From positions 1-62,158 of the forward strand of contig WQXI01000011.1 in assembly GCA_009784935.1 (NCBI GenBank): a stretch of DNA of 62,158 nt. Direction: 5' to 3'. The stretch's first letter is position 1, and every line of letters starts with the position of its first letter. The position numbers were made by a program, and so were the translations under genes. The stretch comes from Treponema sp. Its GTDB lineage: Bacteria; Spirochaetota; Spirochaetia; Treponematales; Breznakiellaceae. Positions 53,637-61,800 of the stretch are shown in pieces. The notes beneath the pieces are model-generated. The model had not been told where the DNA came from, did no database searches, and was given only the letters and a program-made list of their open reading frames with translations.

Positions 53637-53645
53637 TGATATAAT
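53637..53645 (+). promoter_or_regulatory. Extended -10 promoter of the second chemoreceptor gene
   Basis: TGATATAAT at 53637-53645 is a perfect extended -10. The -35 region is AT-only. It stands 46 bases before the ATG at 53691, in a very AT-rich gap shared with the divergent hydrogenase-MCP gene. Confidence 0.5.
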
Positions 53646-53690
53646 GTTATAAATTTAAATAAATATTCTATAAAATATAGGAGTTAATTA

Positions 53691-55532
53691 ATGGAAAATA
53701 CACCGAAAAAAAAGAAAAAAAGCCTGCTTTTTAAGTTATCTGTCATTTATTCCGGGTTATTAATTATTGCAATTTTAATTCTTTCTGTAATAAGCGTTCA
53801 ATCTGTAGAAAATTCAAGCCACGAAGCCGCAATCATTATGGGCAGAAACAAGTTAAACGGCGACATGACATCTGTTGAATACATTCTGGAAAAAGAATAC
53901 GGAAAATTAATTTATACTTCTAACGACCTTACAGACGAAGACGGTAATTCTTTAAAGCACGATTATATTATTATAGACCGGATATCAAAAAATCTTGGCG
54001 TACATGCTACGATATTTGTAAGGGAAAACAGAGACTTTCGCCGTTTAACAACAAGTATTATCGATGGCTCCGGAAACAGAGCGGTTGATACCCTGCTTGG
54101 CACTAACAGCGCTGCTTATAATCCTATTATGTCAGGAAACGATTTTATCGGAATTGCTCAAATACTCGGTCAAGACTACTATGCCATATACAGGCCGATA
54201 ATCGCGCCTAATTCCAGAGATATTGTAGGCATTTTATTCATTGGAATAGAAATGACATCTATCGACGAATATATTATTAATTTTAGAACCAGGAAAATAG
54301 TAACAATTACGATTCAGGCTATTATAATTCTTTTAATTTCTATTTTTGTTAATCTAGTTTTCTGCCGAATGATTCTTCTTAAACCTATCCGCGCTGTAAT
54401 AGATATGCTTATTCATCTGGAAGAAGGAGATCTTACACAACAAGTTGTAATATCGAGTTATGATGAAATCGGAGAAATGAAACAGCATATTAATACTACT
54501 GTAGGAAAAATTAAAGCATTGGTATTAAGTATTAAGGGCGAAGCTGATCTTTTATCCGGCATAGGAAGCGATCTTTCTTCTAATATGTCAGAAACAGCCG
54601 CTTCTATTAATCAAATTACAGCCAACATCCAAAGCATTAAAAGCAGGGTTATTAATCAGAGCGCAAGCGTTACAGAAACAAACGCAACTATGGAGCAGGT
54701 TACCGGAAACATCAGCAAACTAAACGGTCTTATAGAAGATCAAAGTTTATATGTATCTCAGGCATCCTCTGCCATCGAAGAAATGATAGCAAACATTGCG
54801 TCTGTTACAAATACACTTAGCAATAATACTGTTAATGTAAATAAACTAAAAGAAGCGTCAGAAGTAGGACGAAACGGTATTCAGGAAGTAGCGTCTGACA
54901 TACAGGAAATTTCGCGGGAATCCGAAGGACTTTTGGAAATCAACTCTGTAATGGAAAATATCGCAAGTCAGACAAATCTTCTTTCTATGAATGCAGCAAT
55001 CGAAGCCGCTCATGCAGGAGAAGCCGGAAAAGGATTTGCAGTAGTAGCGGATGAAATCCGTAAACTTGCCGAAAACTCCAGCGGACAGTCTAAAACGATT
55101 GGATCTGTTTTAAAAAAGATGAAAGAATCAGTTGACAAGATAAGCCGTTCAACAGAAAACGTGCTTCAAAAATTTGAAGCTATCGACTTAAGCGTAAAAA
55201 CTGTAACACTGCAGGAACAAAACATCCTTAACGCAATGGAAGAACAGGGAACGGGCTCTAAACAAATACTTGACGGTATCAGCAGTGTCAACGAAGTTAC
55301 TCGTCAGGTAAAAAGCGGCTCGCACGAAATGCAGGAAGGCTCAAGGGAAGTAATAAACGAAAGCAAAAACCTCGAAAAAGTTACACAGGAGATTACCCAG
55401 AGCATGAACGAAATGGCAAGCGGCGCGGAGCAAGTAAACGTCGCCGTACACCAAGTAAACGAAATCTGCATTAAAAACAGAGATGGTATCAACTTACTAA
55501 TGAAAGAAGTCTCCAACTTTAAAGTTGAATAG
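53691..55532 (+). CDS. Methyl-accepting chemotaxis protein, single-Cache type
   Basis: A 613-residue membrane chemoreceptor. A basic KKKKK start, membrane helix about 12-35, a periplasmic single-Cache region about 40-200 ([24 protein letters not shown]), second helix about 205-228, HAMP about 230-285, and a signalling domain with [21 protein letters not shown] is seven bases before the ATG. It is divergent from the hydrogenase-MCP and followed by a hybrid kinase. The periplasmic domain resembles Cache_3-Cache_2 types; the ligand is unknown. Confidence 0.93.
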   Translation: MENTPKKKKKSLLFKLSVIYSGLLIIAILILSVISVQSVENSSHEAAIIMGRNKLNGDMTSVEYILEKEYGKLIYTSNDLTDEDGNSLKHDYIIIDRISKNLGVHATIFVRENRDFRRLTTSIIDGSGNRAVDTLLGTNSAAYNPIMSGNDFIGIAQILGQDYYAIYRPIIAPNSRDIVGILFIGIEMTSIDEYIINFRTRKIVTITIQAIIILLISIFVNLVFCRMILLKPIRAVIDMLIHLEEGDLTQQVVISSYDEIGEMKQHINTTVGKIKALVLSIKGEADLLSGIGSDLSSNMSETAASINQITANIQSIKSRVINQSASVTETNATMEQVTGNISKLNGLIEDQSLYVSQASSAIEEMIANIASVTNTLSNNTVNVNKLKEASEVGRNGIQEVASDIQEISRESEGLLEINSVMENIASQTNLLSMNAAIEAAHAGEAGKGFAVVADEIRKLAENSSGQSKTIGSVLKKMKESVDKISRSTENVLQKFEAIDLSVKTVTLQEQNILNAMEEQGTGSKQILDGISSVNEVTRQVKSGSHEMQEGSREVINESKNLEKVTQEITQSMNEMASGAEQVNVAVHQVNEICIKNRDGINLLMKEVSNFKVE

Positions 55533-55577
55533 GTTAAATGACAGAGGCTTCTAAATCATTACTCAGATTTTTAAATG

Positions 55578-55608
55578 GCTGTCAGGGAATTTCCTTGACA
55601 GCTTTTTT
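55578..55608 (+). terminator. Rho-independent terminator after the chemoreceptor gene
   Basis: GCTGTCAGGGAA pairs with TTCCTTGACAGC and is followed by T6. It separates the chemoreceptor from the hybrid kinase gene. Confidence 0.85.
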
Positions 55609-55665
55609 GTATTTTATTTAATTTTTATCTTGCTTTTTTAGTTGTAGGGTTTTATAATTATTACA

Positions 55666-57618
55666 GTGAAAAAGAGAAAAAGCGCAAACAATAAGCTCCC
55701 TCTTGTCTATGTATTGTTTTTTTTATCTTCGATAGCTATGTTAATTATCGTTGTGATATTTTCTATTTTTATAAAAGATATCGAAAAAGAAAGAATCAAC
55801 AGCATCCAAAACCACTTGCGGGTTGCGGCTCAGCGCGCTTCGGTTTTTCTTACGGTGGATGAGCTGGAATTGTTCCATACGGCAGAAGATATGGAAAGAC
55901 CCGAATGGGAAGAAATACGAACAAGGCTTAAGAAGTTTGCAGAAGAAACCGCAGTTCTTTATGTGTACTATTGGCGCTATGACGGCGGAGACTACATTCA
56001 GTACATTATTGATAACGACGATGACGAAGAATACATGGTAACGCCCGATCTCTTTTTTGCGCTTGAAGATGACCCTTTTACTGCTGATGCTGTTCTCAAA
56101 ATTGAAGCAGGAGAAAGCTGGGTAACAGAACTGGGTGTCTATACATCATCTTGGGACGGTCTTCTTTCCGCTGTAGTGCCGGTGTTCAACAATGACGGCA
56201 CGGTTTACTGCACAGCCGGAGTTGACATAAGCGATGAAATATTTATTACCATGCGCAAAAATATAAAGATGATGGAATCTGTGTTAATTTTTTCATTGTT
56301 TATTTCGATTTTTTCAGGATTCTTTGCTATACGCTCATATAGGAAAAAAGCCATTCAGAGCGCCAAAGATAGTTTATCTAAGAGCCATTTTCTTTCGACA
56401 ATGAGCCATGAAATGCGCACTCCCCTAAACGCCATAATTGGTATGACGGTAATTGGAAAAAAAGCGGAAGACTTGGATAAAAAAGACATTGCATTTAACA
56501 AGATTGAAGATGCGTCATCTCATATGCTCGGTATAATTAATGATGTGCTTGATATGGCAAAAATTGAGGCAAACAAATTGGAACTCTCACCGATAGAATA
56601 TAGTTTTGAGAAAATGCTGAATAAAGTAATTACAGTCGCTAGTTTTCGCGCAGAAGAAAAAAAGCAGATTCTGACCGTTAATATTGACAGCTCTGTACCG
56701 AAATTTATTATTGGAGACGATCAGCATTTAGCGCAAGTGATAACGAACCTATTATCCAATGCGGTAAAATTTACGCCGGAAAACGGCGAAATAAAATTAT
56801 TGGTTTCTTTAGCTGGTGAATCCGGCGCATCTTGCAACGAAGTTTCCAGCAATGAATGTGAACTGCGTATCGAGGCAGCCGATAATGGAATTGGCATAGC
56901 TCCCGAACATCAGAAAAAGCTATTTGAAATGTTTGAACAAGCAGAAGACGGGACGACCCGTAAGTTTGGAGGCACAGGGCTGGGGCTTGCAATTTCGAAG
57001 CGTATTGTTGAGTTGATGGGCGGCAGGATTTGGGTCGAATCGGAGTTGGGCAAAGGCGCGCGTTTTATTTTTACTATTAAAGTTTTACGCAGTGAAAAAA
57101 ACAACGATTACATAGCTCCCATCAAAACAGATAGTATTAAGGAAGAAAATTCTGGGGGTATGAATTATAGATTTCCCGGTAAAAGGATGTTAATTGCCGA
57201 GGACATAGAAATTAATAGAGAGGTACTTGTATCATTACTGGAAAATACCGGCTTGCTCATTGACATCGCTGAAAATGGCCAAGAAGCATTGAACAAGGTA
57301 ATAGCGGATACTAACAAATATGATATTGTATTTATGGATGTTCAGATGCCTATTATGGATGGGCTTGAAGCAACCCGGCAAATACGCGCTCTTGAAAAAC
57401 AGCTTATTGAAAAAAAATCCACGAGTTTCGCCAAAGGCGAAACTCGAAGGTATCCGCGACAGCGGATACCAATTATAGCGATTACTGCTAATGCTTATAA
57501 GGAAGATATAAAAAATTGCCTTAAAGCCGGCATGGATGATCATCTTAGCAAGCCGCTTGATACTGAAAAAATATTCAAGATTCTGCGTAATTATCTTGTT
57601 GCCACCTCGGAGAATTGA
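55666..57618 (+). CDS. Hybrid sensor histidine kinase with C-terminal receiver
   Basis: A 650-residue membrane kinase. Membrane helix about 11-35; extracytoplasmic acidic region about 40-205 of Cache type (VLYVYYWRYDGGDY, SAVVPVFNNDGTVYCTAGVD); second helix about 208-228; HisKA with His248 (TMSHEMRTP); HATPase_c (NLLSNAVKFTP, DNGIGI, GGTGLGLAIS); receiver with phospho-acceptor Asp558 (FMDVQMPIMDG) and the TANA and SKPL motifs. A stretch of 17 residues (TSFAKGETRRYPRQR region) before IPIIAITANA is encoded by two adjacent palindromes. The last seven codons coincide with a copy of the tRNA-Phe 3' end. GTG start, weak ribosome-binding site. Confidence 0.93.
   Translation: MKKRKSANNKLPLVYVLFFLSSIAMLIIVVIFSIFIKDIEKERINSIQNHLRVAAQRASVFLTVDELELFHTAEDMERPEWEEIRTRLKKFAEETAVLYVYYWRYDGGDYIQYIIDNDDDEEYMVTPDLFFALEDDPFTADAVLKIEAGESWVTELGVYTSSWDGLLSAVVPVFNNDGTVYCTAGVDISDEIFITMRKNIKMMESVLIFSLFISIFSGFFAIRSYRKKAIQSAKDSLSKSHFLSTMSHEMRTPLNAIIGMTVIGKKAEDLDKKDIAFNKIEDASSHMLGIINDVLDMAKIEANKLELSPIEYSFEKMLNKVITVASFRAEEKKQILTVNIDSSVPKFIIGDDQHLAQVITNLLSNAVKFTPENGEIKLLVSLAGESGASCNEVSSNECELRIEAADNGIGIAPEHQKKLFEMFEQAEDGTTRKFGGTGLGLAISKRIVELMGGRIWVESELGKGARFIFTIKVLRSEKNNDYIAPIKTDSIKEENSGGMNYRFPGKRMLIAEDIEINREVLVSLLENTGLLIDIAENGQEALNKVIADTNKYDIVFMDVQMPIMDGLEATRQIRALEKQLIEKKSTSFAKGETRRYPRQRIPIIAITANAYKEDIKNCLKAGMDDHLSKPLDTEKIFKILRNYLVATSEN
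57422..57470. repeat. Double palindrome in frame inside the kinase receiver domain
   Basis: CGAGTTTCGCC (57422-57432), loop AAA, GGCGAAACTCG (57436-57446), then GGTATCCGC (57449-57457), loop GACA, GCGGATACC (57462-57470). Both stems are perfect. The insert falls in a loop where receiver domains usually have only a few residues. Confidence 0.8.
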
Positions 57619-57621
57619 ACT
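57599..57621. repeat. Distal 23-bp copy of the tRNA-Phe 3' end (att-like)
   Basis: This stretch is identical to 58255-58277, the 3' part of tRNA-Phe (acceptor 3' strand plus half of the T-arm). The two direct repeats flank a 656-bp period holding a TA pair and the tRNA terminator. No integrase is present. The same bases encode the last residues (ATSEN) of the hybrid kinase. Confidence 0.75.
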
Positions 57622-57688
57622 AAATTTCAAAGCTGTTATTTTTCTTGTATCTCTTGATAATATGTGGTCTGTAGTCTACACTATAAAA

Positions 57689-57955
57689 ATGGTTGTGTTT
57701 TTACATAAAGAAGCAGAAAAATATTTAAATCGATTAAATCCAAAAGAGCAAGATCGAATTAATGACGCAATAGAAAAATTAGGAAGAGAGCCGCCCGAAG
57801 GTGATACAGAACCATTAACAGGGCAAAATGGGTTCAGAACAAGGGTGGGAAATTACAGGCTTTTGTGGCGAATCGATGAAAAAAATATACTTGTAACGCA
57901 CATTGATCCAAGAGGTCAAGTCTACAAGAAAAAGAATAGGGGGAATAAAAGATGA
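57689..57955 (+). CDS. RelE/ParE-family toxin
   Basis: An 88-residue toxin of the RelE superfamily, typically a ribosome-dependent mRNA nuclease. It has FLHKEAEKYLNRL, then RVGNYRLLWRIDEKN and HIDPRGQVYKK, the usual C-terminal strand order. The ATG at 57689 fits the family N-terminus; the open frame extends back into the kinase gene. No ribosome-binding site is visible; TTGATA and TACACT at 17 bases spacing (57654-57659, 57677-57682) would place the transcript start at the ATG. The stop overlaps the antitoxin start (ATGA). Confidence 0.85.
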   Translation: MVVFLHKEAEKYLNRLNPKEQDRINDAIEKLGREPPEGDTEPLTGQNGFRTRVGNYRLLWRIDEKNILVTHIDPRGQVYKKKNRGNKR

Positions 57956-58164
57956 CGGCAGCAGTATTAAGAAAAGAATTACAAGGTTATATTGCAATAA
58001 TGCCAGAGCGCAGATTAAAAGTGTTAAAACCACTATTATCAGAAATGGCGGAGCCGCTTTATATAACTGAACCTGCAAGCAAAAAAGAAATCGCCATGAT
58101 TGAAGAAAGAGCAAAAGAATTTCCAAAAAATTTTGTCAAATTTAAAAAACGTGTAAAAGCATAA
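57952..58164 (+). CDS. Probable antitoxin of the RelE-like toxin
   Basis: A 70-residue protein overlapping the toxin gene by four bases, with AGGGGG upstream. It is helical and charged; the C-terminal part is basic (KFPKN-like EFPKNFVKFKKRVKA). No DNA-binding family is certain. Position after a RelE-type toxin and small size support an antitoxin role, in toxin-first order. Confidence 0.65.
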   Translation: MTAAVLRKELQGYIAIMPERRLKVLKPLLSEMAEPLYITEPASKKEIAMIEERAKEFPKNFVKFKKRVKA

Positions 58165-58206
58165 AAAACAAGAAATAGCGTACTTGTATTAAAAAAAGTG
58201 ATTCAA

Positions 58207-58243
58207 TAAAAAAGCTAAGTCCCTGTAAAACAAAGACTTAGCT
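58207..58243 (-). terminator. Rho-independent terminator of tRNA-Phe
   Basis: AGCTAAGTC (58213-58221) and GACTTAGCT (58235-58243) form a perfect 9-bp stem. On the minus strand it is followed by T6. It lies 13 bases past the tRNA. Confidence 0.85.
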
Positions 58244-58255
58244 CACTTGCTTCTT

Positions 58256-58328
58256 TGCCACCTCGGAGAATTGAACTCCAGACACGCAGATTTTCAGTCT
58301 GCTGCTCTACCAACTGAGCTAAGGTGGC
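58256..58328 (-). tRNA. tRNA-Phe (anticodon GAA)
   Basis: On the minus strand, GCCACCT pairs with AGGTGGC, the anticodon loop is CTGAAAA giving GAA (codons TTC/TTT), and the T-arm is GGAGTTCAATTCTCC. 73 bases, discriminator A, no encoded CCA. Its 3' end is repeated at 57599-57621. Confidence 0.97.
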
Positions 58329-58405
58329 TAAACAAACAGTGCCGCTTCAAAAAACAGCACTTGTTCCTGTAGAGAGCTGTAACAACCCCCCATAAGGACA
58401 TTCCC

Positions 58406-58434
58406 AGTATGCCAAAAAAGGCTAAAAATGTCAA
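58406..58434 (-). promoter_or_regulatory. Promoter of tRNA-Phe
   Basis: On the minus strand, TTGACA (58434-58429) and CATACT (58411-58406) are 17 bases apart, about 70 bases before the tRNA. A divergent TTGACT at 58462 with a weak -10 may serve tRNA-Ala. Confidence 0.55.
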
Positions 58435-58503
58435 TAGAAAAACTAGAATTTTATCCTTACATTGACTAAATACTTCAATTATGGCTAAATAGCCTTATAA
58501 AGC

Positions 58504-58576
58504 GGGGATATAGCTCAGTTGGTAGAGCGATTGGTTCGCAATCAATAGGCCAGGGGTTCGAATCCCCTTATCTCCA
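58504..58576 (+). tRNA. tRNA-Ala (anticodon CGC)
   Basis: GGGGATA pairs with TATCTCC, including the G3-T70 pair that marks tRNA-Ala. The anticodon loop TTCGCAA gives CGC (codon GCG), and the T-arm is AGGGGTTCGAATCCCCT. Discriminator A, no encoded CCA. Followed by a hairpin element that ends in a copy of its 3' end. Confidence 0.96.
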
Positions 58577-58781
58577 TAATTTGAGATTAGTGGTATAATT
58601 AATAATACCCATTAATTAACAAAAGGCGGTTAATCGGGGATTCGAACCGAAGTGCCGTGCCTCGAAAAGGCGAAAGCCTTTGAGAGGTTGAGGCGCACGG
58701 ATGCGCCGAAAGGCACGAAGGCGGGCTGGAGGGAGTTTGCAGGAAGCAAACGACTGGAAGCCGAATCCCCTTATCTCCATA
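58577..58781 (+). repeat. tRNA-Ala-linked hairpin element ending in a copy of the tRNA 3' end
   Basis: Bases 58762-58781 repeat 58559-58578 exactly (20 bases, from C56 of tRNA-Ala). Inside: an inverted T-arm copy GGGGATTCGAACC (58636-58648); GTGCC...GGCAC (58652-58656, 58712-58716) enclosing AAAGGC-GAAA-GCCTTT (58666-58681) and GGCGCA-CGGA-TGCGCC (58692-58707); GTTTGC-AGGAA-GCAAAC (58735-58751); and the box GACTGGAAGC before the copy. The outer GGGGATTCG pairs with CGAATCCCC of the copy. No reading frame is supported. Confidence 0.8.
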
Positions 58782-58820
58782 GTATAAAATCGTAAACCGC
58801 CATTTTTGAAGAAAAAACAT

Positions 58821-59033
58821 ATGAAAAAAATGATATTTCTGCTGTGCGGCATTATTGCCGTCAGCACAGTTTTACATTCTCAATCCTCAACATGGTCTGT
58901 AACATTCAGTCCTGATGGAAGGCAAGTTGTCTCGGCAGGGAGCGGCGGAACAATGAAGTTCTGGGATGCAACTACAAGGCAGGAAACCCGTTCGTTTATT
59001 GGCGCTAATGCGCCTCAGACCCGGGCTTTTTAA
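58821..59033 (+). pseudogene. Remnant of a secreted WD40-repeat protein
   Basis: A 70-residue frame with a signal peptide (MKKMIFLLCGIIAVSTVLHSQ, given in part: FLLCGIIAVS) followed directly by one WD40 blade (WSVTFSPDGRQVVSAGSGGTMKFWD). Complete WD40 propellers need about seven blades, so this is a truncated gene. Its stop overlaps the end of the convergent ilvE gene by four bases. It may be expressed as a small exported peptide, but a relic is more likely. Confidence 0.7.
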
Positions 59034-60115
59034 GCGATGTGAACCAGCCAGCCTTTTGTATCAGGTAGTTTGCCGTATTGAATGCCCTTTATTGTATCGC
59101 GCATATCTGCTGTAAACTCCCCTACTTCGCCGTTGTTAAACTCTGCTTTTTTGCCCTTATTTGTAAGAGAAGTAAGAGGCGTAACGCCTGCGGCTGTTCC
59201 GCTGACAAAACATTCTTTTGCTTCGTCCATGGCTTCGTCTATCGATATTTTACGCTCGGATACTTTAATGCCCTTATCGCGGGCAAGTTCGATAATGCTG
59301 GCGCGGGTTATACCCGGCAGTATTGTATCACCTAACTCCGGTGTTACAAGTTCGCCGGATTTAAGATAAAAGAAAATGTTACACGATGAGCCTTCTTCGA
59401 TATATTTGCGTTCTGTGGCATCAAGATAAACACATTCCATGTAACCGGCTTTTAAAGCTTCGGATTTAGCAAGCGCAGAAATTACATAGTTTGAACAAGC
59501 TTTTATCCAGCCGGTACCGTTCGGCGTTGCGCGGATTTTATCTGTAACAACAGCGTCCGACCTGCCTGCTTTAAAATAAGCGCTTACAGGAGTTGTAATC
59601 ACAAAAACATAGGGCTCGCTTGAAAGGTTTACACCTATTCCGCCCTCGCCCATTGTAAATGGTCTTATGTAAACAGAGTCCGCTGTCATATAAGAATCTT
59701 TTTCCCAATCAGGGTTATATTTTAACGTAAAGCCAAGTTTGTCATTGCGCTTAACTGTCTCGGTAACTGCATCCAGAAACATTTTTTCCGGGAACTGAGG
59801 CATGCCCAATCCTGCCATGGAACGCGCAAAACGGGCGGCATTCTGGTCGGGCCTAAAAATGGCGAGTCCGCCGTCTTTTTGTGGGAGAGCTTTTAATCCT
59901 TCAAAACAGGCAAGGCCGTACTGGCTTGTATAATTGACGAGAGGCATATCCGCGTAACAGTTGCGGGAATTTTCAAGCTTAGATCGATCTTCATCGCTCA
60001 TAGCAGCTTCTTCGCTCGGTGTTTTGTGGGGTTTTTCCAGATACTCTTCTGACCATTTTCCGTCCAGAAACTGTGAGCGGTACGTTATTGGATATGTGTT
60101 TAATGCAAATGCCAT
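59030..60115 (-). CDS. ilvE: Branched-chain amino acid aminotransferase
   Basis: PLP enzyme interconverting Leu/Ile/Val and their 2-oxo acids. The 361-residue product is the long BCAT form, with YGLACFEGLKA, IRPFTMGEGG, the PLP-binding Lys in GTGWIKACSNY (about residue 205), EEGSSCNIFF and GTAAGVTPL. AAGGAG precedes the start. It stands alone, without other branched-chain genes. Confidence 0.96.
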   Translation of the reverse strand: MAFALNTYPITYRSQFLDGKWSEEYLEKPHKTPSEEAAMSDEDRSKLENSRNCYADMPLVNYTSQYGLACFEGLKALPQKDGGLAIFRPDQNAARFARSMAGLGMPQFPEKMFLDAVTETVKRNDKLGFTLKYNPDWEKDSYMTADSVYIRPFTMGEGGIGVNLSSEPYVFVITTPVSAYFKAGRSDAVVTDKIRATPNGTGWIKACSNYVISALAKSEALKAGYMECVYLDATERKYIEEGSSCNIFFYLKSGELVTPELGDTILPGITRASIIELARDKGIKVSERKISIDEAMDEAKECFVSGTAAGVTPLTSLTNKGKKAEFNNGEVGEFTADMRDTIKGIQYGKLPDTKGWLVHIA

Positions 60116-60196
60116 AAGTTCTCCTTATAAAAACTATACAGATTTTTATTTGGATATTCAAGAAGAAATATAAATATTTTCTGCGATATTCTGAAC

Positions 60197-60994
60197 TTAG
60201 GGGCGCACAATACGGAAGCCGATGTCGTTGCTATTGACCGACGGACTAACCCTGCTCCTGGCAGCAGAACGAACAAATAAAGCTTCGCTGAACCAACCCC
60301 CTCCGCGTAATACACGATAAGTCCCATCAATTGCTCCAGTTGGATCTTCCATTTCAGCAAAGTTATAATCTCCAGACCAGTCCCAGCACCATTCAAAGAC
60401 ATTACCGTGCATATCAAATAATCCCCAATGGTTTGAATGAAAACTTCCTACTTCTGTTGTCATTCTTCTATTACGATTATAATTCGCACGACTCGGTGAA
60501 ATAGAATTTCCGAAATTATACGCTGTTGTTGTTCCAGCACGGCATGCGTACTCCCATTCTGCTTCTGTCGGCAGCCTGTAACCATTTGCATTACGATTCC
60601 ATGTTACTGTTGCACTTGTTATTGGATAACCTTCTGCAGGTATTCTATGGGTCATCGTATAAGCAGGAGTTAATCCTTCTCTTTGACTTTTTTTGATGCA
60701 ATACTCTATCGCATCAAACCAACTAACTTTTTCTACAGGAAGATTATCACCTCTAAAGCGGCTGGGGTTTATTCTCATAATTTCCCGATATTCTTTTTGT
60801 GTAACAAGATATATCCCCATATAAAACGAGCTGATTGTTACCTGATGTTGTGTTTCATTTCTATTGCGTCTAAATTCATTTTCTGGGCTTCCCATTGTAA
60901 AGGTACCGCCGTTAATGCGCACCATTTGATTTTGCTGCGCAAAGACTGCAAAACTCCCAAAGAATAATAAAAAGAGAATTATTGCTTTTTTCAT
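60197..60994 (-). CDS. Secreted SUMF1/FGE-sulfatase-domain protein
   Basis: A 265-residue exported protein with signal peptide (about 1-19, ending FAQQ) and one formylglycine-generating-enzyme-type domain: MVRINGGTFTMGSPENE, GYRLPTEAEWEYACRAG, GLFDMHGNVFEWCWDW, RVLRGGGWF and SNDIGFRIVRP. The paired Cys of true FGE catalysis are not obvious, and most bacterial SUMF1 proteins are of unknown or binding function. GGAGG four bases before the ATG. No sulfatase is nearby. Confidence 0.9.
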   Translation of the reverse strand: MKKAIILFLLFFGSFAVFAQQNQMVRINGGTFTMGSPENEFRRNRNETQHQVTISSFYMGIYLVTQKEYREIMRINPSRFRGDNLPVEKVSWFDAIEYCIKKSQREGLTPAYTMTHRIPAEGYPITSATVTWNRNANGYRLPTEAEWEYACRAGTTTAYNFGNSISPSRANYNRNRRMTTEVGSFHSNHWGLFDMHGNVFEWCWDWSGDYNFAEMEDPTGAIDGTYRVLRGGGWFSEALFVRSAARSRVSPSVNSNDIGFRIVRP

Positions 60995-61145
60995 GGCGCC
61001 TCCTATGTACGGCGGATAATCCGATCCTAATTATATTTTAATTACCATTATTTGTTAATATACTGTTTTTTCTTAAATATGTGGTACACAGGGAAGAAAA
61101 AGATGCCCGATTTCGCGGTCAATCTTAAGAGCGGGAGCAATGTTT

Positions 61146-61481
61146 TTATATTATTTCATCTAAAGGTAATTCCTTCAATATATTAATCCAATCTCTTTTA
61201 CTGTACATAAAGGTAATAAGATTTACAATATTATCATCCTCTTCAATACTATAAAACAATAAATAATTATTTACTTTTATTAACCTAATTCCTAAAACTG
61301 CTAATAATTTGTCGTTTACCAATGGTCTGGAATAAGGTTTTTCTTTTATATAATTTAATTGTTTATACAATTCCTTCATTAAATTTTCTGCAGCCATCGG
61401 TGCTTCCAGAGTGTCTTTTATATAAGAATAACATGAATCAATATCCTCATCTATTATTTTTGAAAATGAAAAATTGTACAT
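61146..61481 (-). CDS. RelE/ParE-family toxin
   Basis: A 111-residue toxin of the ParE/RelE group. It starts YNFSFSKIIDEDIDSCYSYI (typical first strand and helices; in part SKIIDEDID) and has the C-terminal strands IRLIKVNNYLLFYSIEEDD and the family end SKRDW. Its start overlaps the antitoxin stop by one base. The target (gyrase or mRNA) cannot be told. Confidence 0.85.
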   Translation of the reverse strand: MYNFSFSKIIDEDIDSCYSYIKDTLEAPMAAENLMKELYKQLNYIKEKPYSRPLVNDKLLAVLGIRLIKVNNYLLFYSIEEDDNIVNLITFMYSKRDWINILKELPLDEII

Positions 61482-61744
61482 TACAATCCAGCATATTGTT
61501 TAATTTTTGTCATCATTGTTTCTTCAGGAACAGTTTCACCATTTTTAATCTGAGTTAAACCTATTAAAATTTTTTGATATAATTCAAGTCTACCGTTAAT
61601 TTCTTCGTATGTTTCAATACCCATAATAGCCAAATCTCCCTGACCATTTTTAGTAATAAATACAGGTTCCCTATAATTATGGCAAAATTCCGAAATTTCA
61701 CTGTAATTATTTCGTAAATCTGCGCTTTTCCGTATTGCTGGCAT
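61481..61744 (-). CDS. Phd/YefM-family antitoxin
   Basis: An 87-residue antitoxin with the Phd/YefM N-terminal DNA-binding domain: IRKSADLRNNYSEISEFC, PVFITKNGQGDLAIMGIETYEE (both given in part: TKNGQGDLAIM). The C-terminal helix would bind the toxin. It is first in the operon, with AGGGGG upstream, and would autoregulate it. Confidence 0.88.
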   Translation of the reverse strand: MPAIRKSADLRNNYSEISEFCHNYREPVFITKNGQGDLAIMGIETYEEINGRLELYQKILIGLTQIKNGETVPEETMMTKIKQYAGL

Positions 61745-61800
61745 AAAGCCCCCTTTTTAATATCTCTATAAAATATATCATTATTTTGATATGAAGTCAA

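Noticed and set aside
58599-58867. Two overlapping minus-strand frames opposite the tRNA-Ala element
   Set aside because: The sequence is explained by the hairpin structure and tRNA copies; products are low-complexity.
60197-60994. True formylglycine-generating enzyme acting on a sulfatase
   Set aside because: No sulfatase gene is nearby and the catalytic Cys pair is not evident; only the domain is called.
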